DNA of 64,000 bases, taken from assembly GCA_022829145.1 (NCBI GenBank), contig CM040746.1, positions 11,592,184 through 11,656,183 of the forward strand, read 5' to 3'. The stretch comes from Albula goreensis (Eukaryota > Chordata > Actinopteri > Albuliformes > Albulidae). Each line of letters starts with the position of its first letter. Position 1 is the first letter of the stretch. Positions 51,361 through 63,465 of this stretch are shown here, piece after piece. The notes beneath the pieces are model-generated. The model was given only the letters and a program-made list of their open reading frames with translations, ran no database searches and had not been told where the DNA came from. The position numbers were made by a program, and so were the translations under genes.

Positions 51361-53159
51361 AATTATGAGTAAAAGACGTGCGCCCTGTCATTCAGATTTT
51401 GTGCTGACCTTTAGTGGAGCCTGGCTTTTCAAAGGGTTCAGCAGGGAAAGGCTTTCTAATTGGTATTCTGCCATTTTCTCTCTTCCCCCTCCTCTCTGCA
51501 GGTAGACTGTCAGCCAAGTCAGTCATTTCAACAAGGAACACAAGGAAGGAGTCTTTCCAGTGCCGTAAGATGGTAATTTGCAACATGTTGAAAGTCCAAA
51601 ACATTAGAAGGAAGGTGAATTGACTAGACATGCACACGATTTTCCTAAATATTTTTCATATTAATACAATATATCAAATGCATTTGATTTCTATGACCAA
51701 AAATGTATGACAGCTGGATTTTATTTTTAGATATTGCAAAAAAAGAATGTTTGTGATTTTTGCTTTCATGTTCACAGATGAAAAAGCTCCAACATGCTTT
51801 ACACTTTAAAAAAAAAAACATTGAGATAAGGGTTACCAAACTCTTGAAATTTCTGCTGTAATATTTGGTCCCAGGAGCTTTCCAAGCCATTTGGATTAAT
51901 GCGCTGTCATAGTATATAAGGCTTAATATTTTAGTGATGAATGTTTCTCCTGTACTGCTGTGTGCTTATTGCCATTTGTAATGACTTGAGCGCTGTTCAC
52001 ACGTGGGGATGTTAGTTTTTTATTAGGAGACATGCTGTATAGAACCCGCCAGTGCCTCAAGACACATTCATAGAGGATAGTGTCTCAAACACCTGTTTCC
52101 TACATGATGATTCAATGTGTCACATGATGCCTATGGAGTGATGTTGCAGACTTCCTATTCTTTACTTCTGTGTGAAAAAGATTATTTAGAGCAGTCCCAT
52201 GTTAGAGTCTGCTATTGGCACGGAAACTAAAAATTCAGAAACTATTGTGTTCAACTGTACATTTTAACTAAGAACATGGAATAATATATGGTACGCTCAC
52301 ACAATTCTTAGTACATGAAATTTTAGTACTACATATGGAAAATACACAACTACTGTAAGTTACTCATTGATTGTGATATTAAGATTGAAGTCATTAGTCC
52401 TAAATCAACTGTAAACAAGGTAAAAAGGAAAAAATCTGACAAAAAGGTAATAATGCATAATGCTGCATCTATGTAGTGATAATGTCTGTATTGTGTGTGT
52501 GTAAATATATCCCTTCATGTTTAGAAATGACTACTACTCCACAATTATTTGAAGTGATTCTGTGAAACCCTGCATTACAGAGGATTCTTTGTGCTTGTGG
52601 CAGGGGGGTAGTTGTGGTGTGAAGTGAAATATTTCTTATTCTCTCCTATGCACAAGGCACAGTATTGATTCTTATAATGCGGATGGTTGCCTTGGTGTCT
52701 CACTGTACTTTGAGCTGAGAAGTCCTCATTATACTACAATGCTGTTGCCACTAAAGGTCACCATCTCCAAACACGATAACACACCATCAAACCTAAAAAC
52801 TTCATATGCCAAGAAAAGTGAGATTAGAATGGAAATGTATTCCGAATCTTAGTTGTAATTATGTGGGTGGGGCTTGCTTTGTTATAATGAAATTTGAGAA
52901 GTATAAAAAAAGAGTCTTCTTTGCGGTCTCCTATGTACAAAACATAGAGAATGGGGATGTATCACAGTCAGCTACAAGAGCAGGGACAGAGCGAACTGGA
53001 AACCTTCCAGTCAGGTTAGTCAAGAGCTTTCATATAGTTTTTCCATGCTCAGTTTTAAACCCTTTGATACCTACCACACTGGTGTGTCTTTTATTGACCT
53101 GTGTTACAGTCGCAGATGAGAGGTACACTATAAATTAATTATGAGAGGATCTGGAGCAG
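51361..53159. other. Intergenic DNA, no gene recognised
   Basis: AT-rich. The 110-codon frame at 52806-53138 (+) has no recognisable domain. Confidence 0.45.
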
Positions 53160-54330
53160 TGTAGGAGTAAAATGTTTCCTCTCCACACCTGTGTCACACC
53201 ACAACATTCGGAAACGCCGCTTGATGCATAAGAAATAAAACAAAGCTAACCCTTTCGCTTTGAAACAAGAAAATTCAGATAGCCGTTTACCTGACTTCAA
53301 GACGCCACGAATCTTGGACTGCTATCTCAGGCGGTCCAACCATCTTAAGCGCGCAGTCCTCCCCGCCCTGTCTGTGTTTCGCTTGTTTCTCAAACTTTGT
53401 TTTCTAAAAGTTAGCTGTTATTCCCTTGTCTTGAAATGATGGTTTCGACTCCAACCATTTGCATCCTCTAATTGGTCCACTTCAATCACGGCAAGCGTCT
53501 TAGCGTCTCATTCGAAGCATCTCACAGGCAGTGTCCCCCAGCAATCTGTCAGCCTTACATTCATCTCAGAGTACACAATTTGTAACGTGCAAAGCAGCGT
53601 TCAAACTCAGTCTCTTCCGTACTTCTTTCATTTCTTTTCTGTTTAAGTCGGTTTTCAGTCAACACAAGTTACACTTTTAACCTTAAGTAATTCACAGAAA
53701 AGTAACTTTCATACCAGCGAGGAGCTGGAGATGTGTCCTCTGGTTGTGAAGGTTATTCAGAATTCAAATTCAAAAGTGCTTTCACTCACACTCATTGTGC
53801 TGTGATGAGAAGAAGCGGGAATCTGGCCTGCACTGTCGGTATAGCTGGCTTTGCATCCACAAACGGTGTTCACTGTAGTAGCGGTATAATAGCGAGTATA
53901 ACATGTTGTGCCAGGGTAAAGTCCGACGATTAAAAAACAACCCCACTGATGTAAAACGTTGTCACAGCTTGTTTAGACCGTTTGCTGAAATGTAGTGTTG
54001 AGTACAGAAAAATGGCTCAAGACCCATGTAGCCTCCGTAGCGAGCACAGCTCAGCTCAAAACAGCTAACACATAACCCCGGTTTTCTCCGTGGTTAAAGC
54101 TGCTAACGCAATACAAAACAACTCGAACGGCTCCAGTACCTAAAACTGTTAACACAAAATTCGAGTCTCAGAAATGATCAGTTAAACAGAGGTGAGCTTT
54201 ATACCTAGCATCCTGACTTTCAGTAGACAAGAAAATACCTCAAAAACAGAGAGTGTATACCTTCCATTACAGGGTCCACAGAACACTCAGCTATATCTGA
54301 CACGCCTACGGAGGATATTGATAAGCTATG
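53160..54330. promoter_or_regulatory. CpG-denser, promoter-like block
   Basis: CpG pairs are clearly more frequent here than in the surrounding desert (for example AAGCGCGCAG near 53348, GTCCGACG near 53920, CCTCCGTAGCGAGC near 54030). The block has an octamer ATTTGCAT (53457-53464) next to an inverted CCAAT box (ATTGG, 53471-53475), a classic promoter pairing. No first coding exon could be found. It could be the promoter of a non-coding transcript, a distal CpG island, or an old mobile element. Confidence 0.35.
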
Positions 54331-54606
54331 GGTGAATGAGTGATACAATAAGGACAAATAATTTTAGAATAAAAGACCTCTGAAATCCTCATGCACTCCA
54401 GACTCAGTTCTCAGTTCTCAGTAGCAGTGAGAATGTTTCTGCATAATGTGAAGCAGGCTCAAAACCAAGCTTTCTCATTTTTCCAAGCCATGTGTCCACC
54501 ATGACCAGCAAATTTAAAAGCACTGTAGCAACATAGAATGACTACAGCGAAATTCTTTTTTCTGGCAAGATAATTCAGTGGTCCCATTGAGAATAGTAGT
54601 TTGCAG

Positions 54607-54639
54607 TATGTAAGATTTAGTGCATGTAAATCTTACATA
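54607..54639. repeat. Perfect 13-bp hairpin
   Basis: TATGTAAGATTTA (54607-54619) and TAAATCTTACATA (54627-54639) are exact reverse complements with a 7-nt loop. It lies about 60 bp outside the left end of the transposon at 54699. Confidence 0.95.
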
Positions 54640-54698
54640 AGATAATTTTAAATTCTGAAGCTGAGAGCATGTAAATGTGTGGTGTATTTCTTTTTCAA

Positions 54699-56451
54699 GG
54701 GCGTAGGGTTGATGTTGACAGTGGTGGGGACATAAAAGCAGTCCGCAGGGCCCCCCCTAGAAGCTGAGGCTTTTTGAATTTATGATAGATTTCCGACAGC
54801 AATTTCATGGCATCTAGAGCCTTTATTTATAGATATGGTAGCCAACACACTTATAAAGGATTTTTTTTTCTGTCTATGTTCCTGAGACAATAATAACACA
54901 ACTTTGATTATGTAAACCAACAACATTACAGTTCGGCTTTCTGTATTTCATGATAGCACATCTAAACAAGCAAACTTCATTACTGAAAAAAAAAACAGCG
55001 CTATTCAGGGATTGACATAAGGTTTTTAGTAATATGTTAATTCATGAATTCTATAATGTTATAAGTTAAAGGCAACTTATGACCAACAAGGAGGCAGTTT
55101 AACAGAGACTTCTTAACTTTACTCAAGTCATAGTTAAGGATAGTCTCCATGTTTTTATTGGTTAATTTAGGGAAAAGGAGCATAGTAGCTAGTAGCTTGT
55201 TTATTGGTAGCCTAGCAATGTTGCTTGTCTTAGCTCGTTTTGTTGCATTGTTATTGTTGTCATCACTATTGTGCTTACTACTCCTTTCCTTTTTAAACGT
55301 CATCAGCTAACAAGCCGGCTAGCTTCCTGCGTTTGTTAATGTGACACTTTGTGTATTGTAGGTTTTTTTTCCCCCACTGTTGTTGATGCTGTTGAAATGT
55401 CAGTCTGTGCTGGAATTGTCTTATAAACTGGCGGTTTCAAAAACCAGAAGCAGAAATCAGCTTTATGAGCTACATTTCTGAGGCACTGCCAAGGAAAAGA
55501 AACTTTGCATTGAAATCATTGTTGTTGTGTGCATATTTTGTTATTCAAATAGCGTTAGCTATGTTTTGGTTGTTTCAGGGAGTTCCACTTGTTCAGGTGG
55601 ATTGTTACCTTTGCGCTGCATTTCCAATGCAATTACTTTGAGCACTGTTATCTTACAAATTAGAGGGGTGAATACTGTAGTTCTTTCACCAAAGGGAGGG
55701 GTTTGATTGGGAGGTGGGTTCTAATTGAAATGGCAATGGCAGAAGAGGGGGACATCAGTGGTATTTAGTTAGGCACATCATTTACGGATTGTTCCCCTCA
55801 CCTTCTGATAGGACATGCTATAAACTGTGAGCTAGTTTGCAAAATATCATTGTTGAGGTTTATATTCGCATGAGCTATGACCCATTGTGGCTTGTTTATC
55901 CGAAAATAAAGACAGCACTTTTTTTTTTCAATATGCCTCTTTCTTTTCTTATTTTGTGAGAACATTATTTTCGCGTGTGTCTTTATTACCAGCTTGTTTT
56001 TCAAGTTAACCAGCAAGCTACCTTCATGTTTGTCAGGAAATTAATTTGTAATATAATCGGAAATGTTTATGCGACTATAACATACTGTCCTTAATGTGGA
56101 TGTCCGTAAACACCAGAAATACCAAGGATGTGTTAGCTAGCCATGGGAAAAGAGTAATTGTATAGGGAAGCCGCTTTTAGTAATATCTGTACAGGCTTTT
56201 GGTACTTTACCACTGATTGTTGAGGAATGTGTATTTAGAATGTGGACCATAGAATTTCCCCTAAAACCGGTGTAACTGCACCACTGACAAGACTCTTAGT
56301 AGAGAACGCCATCTGTTAATCGCTTCTGTACCAAATACATTGACTACACACTGATGTGGTTAGACTTTAATTTTTGATCAAAATTATTGGTAGGGACAAT
56401 TCAGTAATCACTGGATATTGGTAGGGACATGTCCCTACCGTCCCTACGCCC
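54699..56451. mobile_element. DNA transposon, about 1.75 kb, superfamily uncertain (perhaps hAT)
   Basis: The left end GGGCGTAGGG (54699-54708) is the exact reverse complement of the right end CCCTACGCCC (56442-56451). Similar sub-terminal sequence follows on both sides: GGTGGGGACAT on the left, GGTAGGGACAT inverted on the right. The right side holds the perfect 20-bp palindrome GGTAGGGACATGTCCCTACC (56420-56439). The only notable open frame is 88 codons (55303-55037, minus) with a Lys/Asn-rich start and no recognisable domain. No clear target duplication was found. The ends resemble a very common fish repeat type. Confidence 0.65.
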
Positions 56452-56705
56452 GTGCACGTTTTTATTGGTCTTTTCATTCACCTGCGGATTAGACTGACAT
56501 TCCTTGACAGGATTTGCTTCGAAATTAAAATGTTTTCATTCTGGATGCATGCAGCCTAACACAACCTGTTTTTTATTCTTGTGCTTTGGCAAGAATTAGC
56601 TACACCCATCTCGCTAAATTTATCGCATGACTGCCCCCCAGTGGTAAGAAAATAATGTGTCGCATTGCTTTAATATCATAACGTAAAAAAATAAATAAAT
56701 TGCAA
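56452..56705. other. Intergenic DNA, nothing recognised
   Basis: Short AT-rich stretch between the transposon and a SINE-like block. Confidence 0.4.
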
Positions 56706-56880
56706 ACTTTGGTTGGCTGGTGTCGGTGCACTAGTCTTTTGGAGATATCAGAGGATAAGGTCCTGGGTTAAGCTTCGATTACCCACCACCGAAAGAGTGC
56801 AGGGGCACGCGTGTGAAGTTGGTAGTCCAACCGTGTGAGCCACTTTGAGAAAGGGGATGCCAAATCTTGACTATTGACGC
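56706..56880 (+). mobile_element. Possible tRNA-derived SINE fragment
   Basis: GGTTGGCTGGTGTCGGTGCA at the start and GGGTTAAGCTTCGATTACCC (a B box split by a few bases) resemble a decayed tRNA-like head, and CpG is higher than around it. Neither a 3' tail nor a second copy was found in the window. Confidence 0.28.
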
Positions 56881-58728
56881 TATTGTGCTGTAGAAATGTG
56901 TCCACAGCATAATAGGTGAAATGGTATCCTTTCACCAAAACATGCACATCACACTTTGTTCATACTCACAATTTTCTATTAAAACTTTATGCTTTTATAT
57001 GTTGAGATATACATTTCTAGTAGCTTGTCTGCCTGTTCAGTCGTGGGCTTTCAGCTTGCCTTCTTAGTGTTCAATTGACTTGTTGTTATTAATCCTTGCT
57101 GAATGAAAACAGGACTGGTGGTTCATATCTACAGCTGTTTGTAGACACGTTTGGCTGTTGGGATGGCTGACGGTTGACCTTTAGTGTTGTTGAAGTGGTC
57201 TGAGGCCTGTGTGGAGTCGTTTCGGGGCAGCCATATTTCTTGTGCTAATGCCATGTTGCACTTTTTTTTTATTGGGGTGAGGGATGAATAATGGGATACA
57301 CTGCTTTTGTTATCAATTTTTTCCTGTGTGATTTTTTTAGTTTTTCTTGAGGGCTGAGGACTTCTAGTATTTTGCTAATACCAAATTCCCACCCCCTTAA
57401 GCAGGGGTGGGAAAGCCTACCTTCAGAAAGTAGATGCACTACCATGTATTTGTCTGCAGCATGCATGAAAAGGTCTGTACACATCTTCACTTACATTTCT
57501 TTTTTGCTAAAGATGCGCAATGTAGCAGGAGTTATCATGGTATGCATTATGGATAGATCCATTAAGTCACAGATCCTCACAATCAGTACTTGTATATACA
57601 AGTACATATGTTAAATTTTATTTTTCAGCCTAAAACCCTTTGACTTTGAGAAATACACAGATAAGCTTATAAGTTTCCTGGACTTTGTACATAATGCAGT
57701 GACCTCATATACAATATGAACAGATTTTTGTTTTGATAGAAACTTGCAGAAACCTGTTTACCTCTGTTTTGTCTGTATATGACAGTTATTGGAGGGCTGG
57801 CTCAGCAATAATTTTTGTCCTTTACAGAAATAACTAATGAAAATATTCCAGACAGTCGCATTTCAGTTGTAGGTTCATGTCCTCTTATGCAAATGAAAAG
57901 AAGCAGAAAACAATACAGAACCCACTGACTCAGCTAAAAATGCATTCCTTTTCTATTTTCCCCCTGTCCAGGCGCCCCGTGTCACAAAGACCATAGTGTG
58001 ATGGCAAAGTAGGCTACAATGTTGGTCTGTCTCATTAATTGCAAGTGGGATGCATGTTAATGCATCCAGTAAAAATACAAGAGCAATCCTTCATTTCAGG
58101 GTGTTTATGGCCCTGAAATTCATATTTGCATTGTAGGGACACAATAATATTTTAGGCAGTGTAAAACTGAATGAAAGAACTCCTGCATTCTTCCCCACCC
58201 TAAAACATGATCTGTTTTCTATCACCTATCCAGCTAGTTTCTCTATTGGGTACTTTAAGATCAGTTACTGGGTCGAGGGAGGACGGGGCCAGATGACCTC
58301 AATCTGATCCAGGAAAAAGACCCGTTCTGTTCAGCAAATAGCTTGTATATACATATAAGTGCATATATTTTTATTCTTCTTTAATGGAAAAAATATCTAC
58401 TCAGATAGTTTACCATAGGCTGTGGAGGTTTTAAGGAAGAGGTTTCATTTTTTAAAATTGTGATTATATCAGTCCTATTTAATGTAGATTTAATGTATTA
58501 TTACTTATTAAAAACAAACATGACATATGGTCACCCTGTTTTTCATCTCTTCAGACTTCAGTTGAAGTGTTGATATTTTAAGTTTCTTCTTTAGCTTAAA
58601 GTACTGGGCTTTGGCAAATGTTACAGGCGTTGCAAATTAGCATCAGCTAGAAACCTTACATGCAGTGCATCTGTTTCATGTTTTAACTTGTAACAATGTC
58701 TATTTGCATTCCCTGATAAATAAACAAT

Positions 58729-58745
58729 TAAATAAATAAATAAAT
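58729..58745. repeat. Short TAAA microsatellite
   Basis: Four successive TAAA units within an A/T-rich stretch. Confidence 0.85.
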
Positions 58746-59551
58746 ACTCTCATATTAATTTATTAACTTGTTACCTAAAATGGGTTTAATCAGACAGTTA
58801 AATGAAAGGTGATTAAACTTTGTATTTGTCATCTCAAGCCAACATACTTTATAAAAGCTATCTGAGGTGAGTACTTATTGTCTGAGGTTGGAGAACATTA
58901 TGTAAATATGAATCAGCTAAATATGTATATTAAGTACATATTAAATATACATATGTGATGATTCCTCCAAAATTATGCAATAGTGAAAGAAACTGTAGTA
59001 ACAAACATGATTATTAGTGTCTGATGATTTACTTTAACAATGGGGCCTCATTTGAACCAGCTTTTGCCTTTCTTGTGTTATTACAATCCTTTCCAAGGGT
59101 ACAATGACTGTATTGTTACGTAAAGATATCTATTGTCAATAATCCATTATTCAAAAGTGGTTATAAACACGTATGCAGCATCTTAGGCCCTTGTTTATCT
59201 AACATATGCATGGTTAAATTGGTAACAGGAAATCCTTAAAAGTGATAAATAACAGGGTAAATATACATATCTGACCACTCCAGGGCTTCACTGAAGAGGC
59301 TATTACATGTGTATGTGCATGTATGTCCTATTTCTTCTTATAGGTTTAAAAAGGAGACTGGGAAGATGACATGGAACAGGCCAAATCCATTTTTGAAACA
59401 ACCATTTTGTTTCTCATTCATTCTGATTTTGCATGACAGAAACTAGGTTTGCATAGCTTAAATATCAGGTGTGGACTTGGGAAGACCCTGGTCAACCACT
59501 AAACATTTGTGCTGTTCTTTTGGCTTGAGGTTTCTTGCAAGAAAAAACAAG

Positions 59552-59572
59552 CCAACCAACCAACCAACCAAC
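59552..59572. repeat. CCAA microsatellite
   Basis: Five successive CCAA units, directly after a 14-bp palindrome (TTTCTTGCAAGAAA, 59531-59544). Confidence 0.9.
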
Positions 59573-61939
59573 GGTACTGTGCTGATGTCCCACAGAACAG
59601 AGCAGTGCAGATGTAAAATGAGCTGGGCCTAAGCAAGGGGAGAACATTCAATTACAGTGGGGGCAATAGTTCAACCCCCTGCATGCATAATCCCATCCCT
59701 AAAACTCCAGGGACCTCATGCTCAGATCTGCTCAGTGGCTCGGAGATATCAACCTGCCATATGTAGATTCACAACGTAAACAGGCTCTGACAATTGCACA
59801 ATGCATGTCTTTTTCACTGATGAATACATTGAGGAATCCCATTTCTTTCCTTGAGAAGGCCAACAAACTGAAGACTTAGCTTCCTGCCCCTACATTTTTA
59901 TGAATCTATTTGCTTTGTTTAACAGCCTAGATATATCTGTTGCAGAATGGGGACTGATAGCCCTGCACTTGGAATGAGGGTTGGATTGTGTGGATTTTTG
60001 AATGCTATCACAGATACAATGAACTTGGAGAAAAAGATACAATCCAATAAAAATATTCACATGTGTGAAAAGGAAAAAAAATAAGAGGGCGATTTTTTAG
60101 GATAATCTTGGTCCAAATGTGAGCAGGGATTTGACATGAACATATTGATACTTTATTTTTTTATCATATATGTTTATAAAATCCACATTGTCTCTACACT
60201 GGGACTATTGTATTTTGAGTTTGACTCAGTCTTTAGCCATCCACATTTGAGTCTCAGTCATATTCATTCACATTCACACATACATTACAAAAACACATTT
60301 AAAATGGTAAAATTCACAAAATAAATACTTTCTGATTGGATTTGAGCAATTATTTCACATGCATAGAGGAAGACCAAAGCTGTCATGTGGAAAAAGAGAC
60401 AAAAATAATAGCTAAAATTATAGAAAGAGAAGTGCAGTAGAAGAGTGCAAAGCTGAGAGTGTAGTCCACACTTCCATCATCTCTGATTCTCAGTAGGATC
60501 CACTTCAGAGCAGAGACAGTGGGAGATATAGAGGTGGGGAGGGGTTGGCTTTAGCACAGAATGCCGTAGCATCTTCTTCAAGATCCCCTCCCATCAAATT
60601 AGACAAATGAAAAGACACTAGTGATGAGCGTGTGACACGACATTTCATGCCTGTCCACAATTTGTGATGGTGTGCAGTGATGAACCTGTTTTTTTTTTGT
60701 TTTCATGAAATGTAGCAGAAGTAACCACAGGGAACCTCAGGGGTAACATCCAGACCCAGCTGAGCTGCTCACAGAAGAGACAGATCAACATTTAACTTCA
60801 AGTAAAAGCTCATTATTTTTTCAATATATAATTTCATAAAGTCATTTTAAATCATTATGTTTTTAAATCTTAGGTACAAAACTGATGTTTATAAATGTAT
60901 GCTCACCCATGTTAGAGTGCACAATACAAATTCTGAAGCATTTTAATAATTTTTTTAAGATGTATGTAAACACCCAGATGACTGATAATAAAGCTTTTAC
61001 CCATGAGATGTCCTTATTCGAAAGTCGCAAAATATGAAAATCAAGAAGCGTAGATACTATATTGAAAATGTAAACCATTAAATACAACTAAAAACAGAAC
61101 TATTAGTATGAACCACTTTGTCTTTTAATTAAATTGAGTGACATTAATTTATAGAAACTGTGATGGGAACCTGTTGTACTAATGGAACCTGTGCTTCCAG
61201 ATGCTCTTCTCTCAATAGGAAAGTGAGCCGCCCAATCACACAGCACCATCTGGGAATTCCCCTTCAAGGCAGGAATATGTGATTATGTCATTATGTGCTT
61301 TAAAGGACGCATTTGATGATGCAGTTTGCTAAGTTAAAGGAACCTTTTAAGCGAACAAATGAAAGGGTAAGCTTGTTAAGCTTTCTAGGCTGATTATTAA
61401 CTTACAGTTCATTTAGTCATCCCAATGCAAATTTCAACTTTGTAAATGGAAAATAAATAAATACGATGATTACCATTTGTAATTCATTTGCATATTTCAC
61501 AGGTGTAATTCTCCATACTTTTTTGCACGGTTGATCCTTCAATGTAATTCACCCATTGCCATACCAACAAAGACGAAATTCTGGCATATTTATAAATAAA
61601 AAAATCACTAAATGTAAAATCATGCAAATTACTTGCGGTTGTCTGTTGAAAGACAGTGTTCGGTTGAGACTAATCAAGGAAAAATATGCATGTGAAGTTT
61701 GACAATCATTCTTAAACTTTTCGCTAAGCAGCACAGCTGTGGTGGAATGACCTAAAACATATCACACATATACAGCATGGACAAAGGAAAGCCTCAAAGG
61801 AAATACTTAGCTAATCTGAGCAAATATGCCCAGTTGTTCAGTATATCACATCATTCTTACCAAATTCTAATAAAGTACTTTTTGGCTTACTAGCGAGCGC
61901 TTAGGCTTGCATCCACTGCTGACATGATTTAAAAAGCAG

Positions 61940-62190
61940 GGACTGGCCTCTGACTGGCTCATGCAGTAAAGACGCTTGCTCAGAGAGGAAAGCATGAGTT
62001 CTGAGATTTGGGGTTTGAGTCCTGGTTGCACCATTGCCGACTATAACCAGTGGTCAGCATTGGCAAGACAAGAATTGGTCTAACCTCATTAGGGAACAAT
62101 AGGAGTAAGCTGGTCAGTTCCATTTGTCCCCAGCAACCATGCCTGGTCAGGCCAGGAGCCTGTGCATTTGGTGTGGGGGAAAAAAAAATT
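61940..62190 (+). mobile_element. tRNA-derived SINE copy
   Basis: It has an A-box-like TGGCTCATGCAGT (about 61955) and a B box GGTTTGAGTCC (62012-62022), about 55 bp apart as in pol III tRNA promoters. A core follows (CATTGGCAAGACAAGAATTG and ATTAGGGAACAATAGG) that matches the minus-strand copy in GALNT5 intron 4, then an A-run at 62182-62189. It may continue to about 62290. Confidence 0.65.
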
Positions 62191-63019
62191 GAGGACTTGT
62201 TATCCTTACCTTAACCCTATACTTTATCCTATCCCTACATTGGATGAGGCTAAGCCAATTGTTGCCTTGCCAGTGTAGCCCTCTAGGTGTAGCTGAGAAT
62301 GTTATGGCTGAAACGCCCAGTCAAATAGCTCACATGTGCTTGTTCCCCTGACCAAGAGTCTCCACTGTGTGAGCAATCCAGAGGTCCACTGTCCACAGGA
62401 ATGGCCAACTGCATCTTGACTGACCACTGTGAAAATGACACAACATGCAAGCATTGTAGCATACATACATATAGGAGTTTGTTCCTCCAGTCATCTGTGA
62501 GCCAGGGACTAATTAGCACATTATATACCATGAAGTAACATGGGATATCTTTGTTACAAACATATTGCATATGAGAAATGCACACAGAAATTTTAACTAG
62601 TTGCACTTTCTATGAATTATTCTCTTTCCTAGTGAAAAGACAGAAATTGTGAAACATTTTAAGCTTTGTAAACTGTGTTGAAAACTGACTGGTCTGTATG
62701 TTTTTGAAAGTGGAAATTCAAACCTATACCCCTTCATGCTCCCAATTCTGTGGTACAAACATACACATTATTTTCTAATATTATGCTATAGGAATGCACA
62801 TTACAATATCAATTTCTTATTTTTTTATTTTTCAAAGGTTTTCGTGGGCACTGAATAAGGTCCTCCATCCTCGCAGCAGGCCTTCAGTACTCATTAAAAA
62901 AGGCGTGCAGCGCAGTAGTGTATGTCTGGTGCGCCTCTGCATGCAACGATAAACACGTTGCACACCGAGGCTTTGTGCCCTGACCCCCCCCCGATCCCCC
63001 CGACAGAGCTCAGTCCGCC
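62191..63019. other. Intergenic DNA, nothing recognised
   Basis: The 107-codon frame at 62606-62283 (-) has no recognisable domain. A C-rich patch lies at about 62984-63000. Confidence 0.4.
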
Positions 63020-63413
63020 TGTAAATAGCGTTTGCCGTCAGCTCCCTCAGAGTGGCGGGAGGACACCAACATCATAACAAAAAGTGTTTATCAAGAGAAA
63101 AAAATGCTAAAGCAACGGAGCGAAAGGGCTTAGCACTGATCAGACCTCTCATCCACCTTTATTCTCAGCCGTTCACATTGAAATGCAAATATCAAGGCAG
63201 GGTTTCCACCTGCGTGCCACTCACAAATTGAAAAGCAGTTTTTATCTATGCAAATTTAAGCATGGTAATTGAAGTTAATCAATCAATGCTAGCTTTCACT
63301 AAAACCTTGAACACGATTGAATAAAGTAATTATCATTCAGCAGAAAATGATGAAGTTGTAGACAGCATGAACATTATTAAGGGAGGATTTTGAGTCACAA
63401 TAGCTAATTTTGC

Positions 63414-63420
<7 letters not shown>
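63020..63420. promoter_or_regulatory. Candidate conserved non-coding element with two POU octamers
   Basis: Two exact ATGCAAAT octamers (63183-63190 and 63248-63255), the consensus for POU-domain factors, lie 65 bp apart in non-repetitive DNA. With them are TAATTGAAGTTAATCAATCA and AAAGTAATTATCATTC. No coding frame. Picked on motifs and composition. Confidence 0.4.

Positions 63421-63421
<1 letters not shown>

Positions 63422-63462
<41 letters not shown>
63422..63462. repeat. CT microsatellite
   Basis: A pure CT run of about 20 units directly at the edge of the octamer-bearing block. Confidence 0.98.

Positions 63463-63465
<3 letters not shown>

Larger units (their letters stand above)
56881..61939. 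other. Intergenic DNA, no gene recognised
   Basis: AT-rich. Contains small repeats (58729-58745 TAAA units, 59552-59572 CCAA units) and a 9-bp inverted repeat ATTTCAGGG/CCCTGAAAT (58093-58119). No coding exon seen. Confidence 0.45.

Noticed and set aside
52806..53138. 110-codon plus-strand open frame with a hydrophobic end
   Set aside because: No family recognised and no splice or promoter context. Chance is the simpler explanation.
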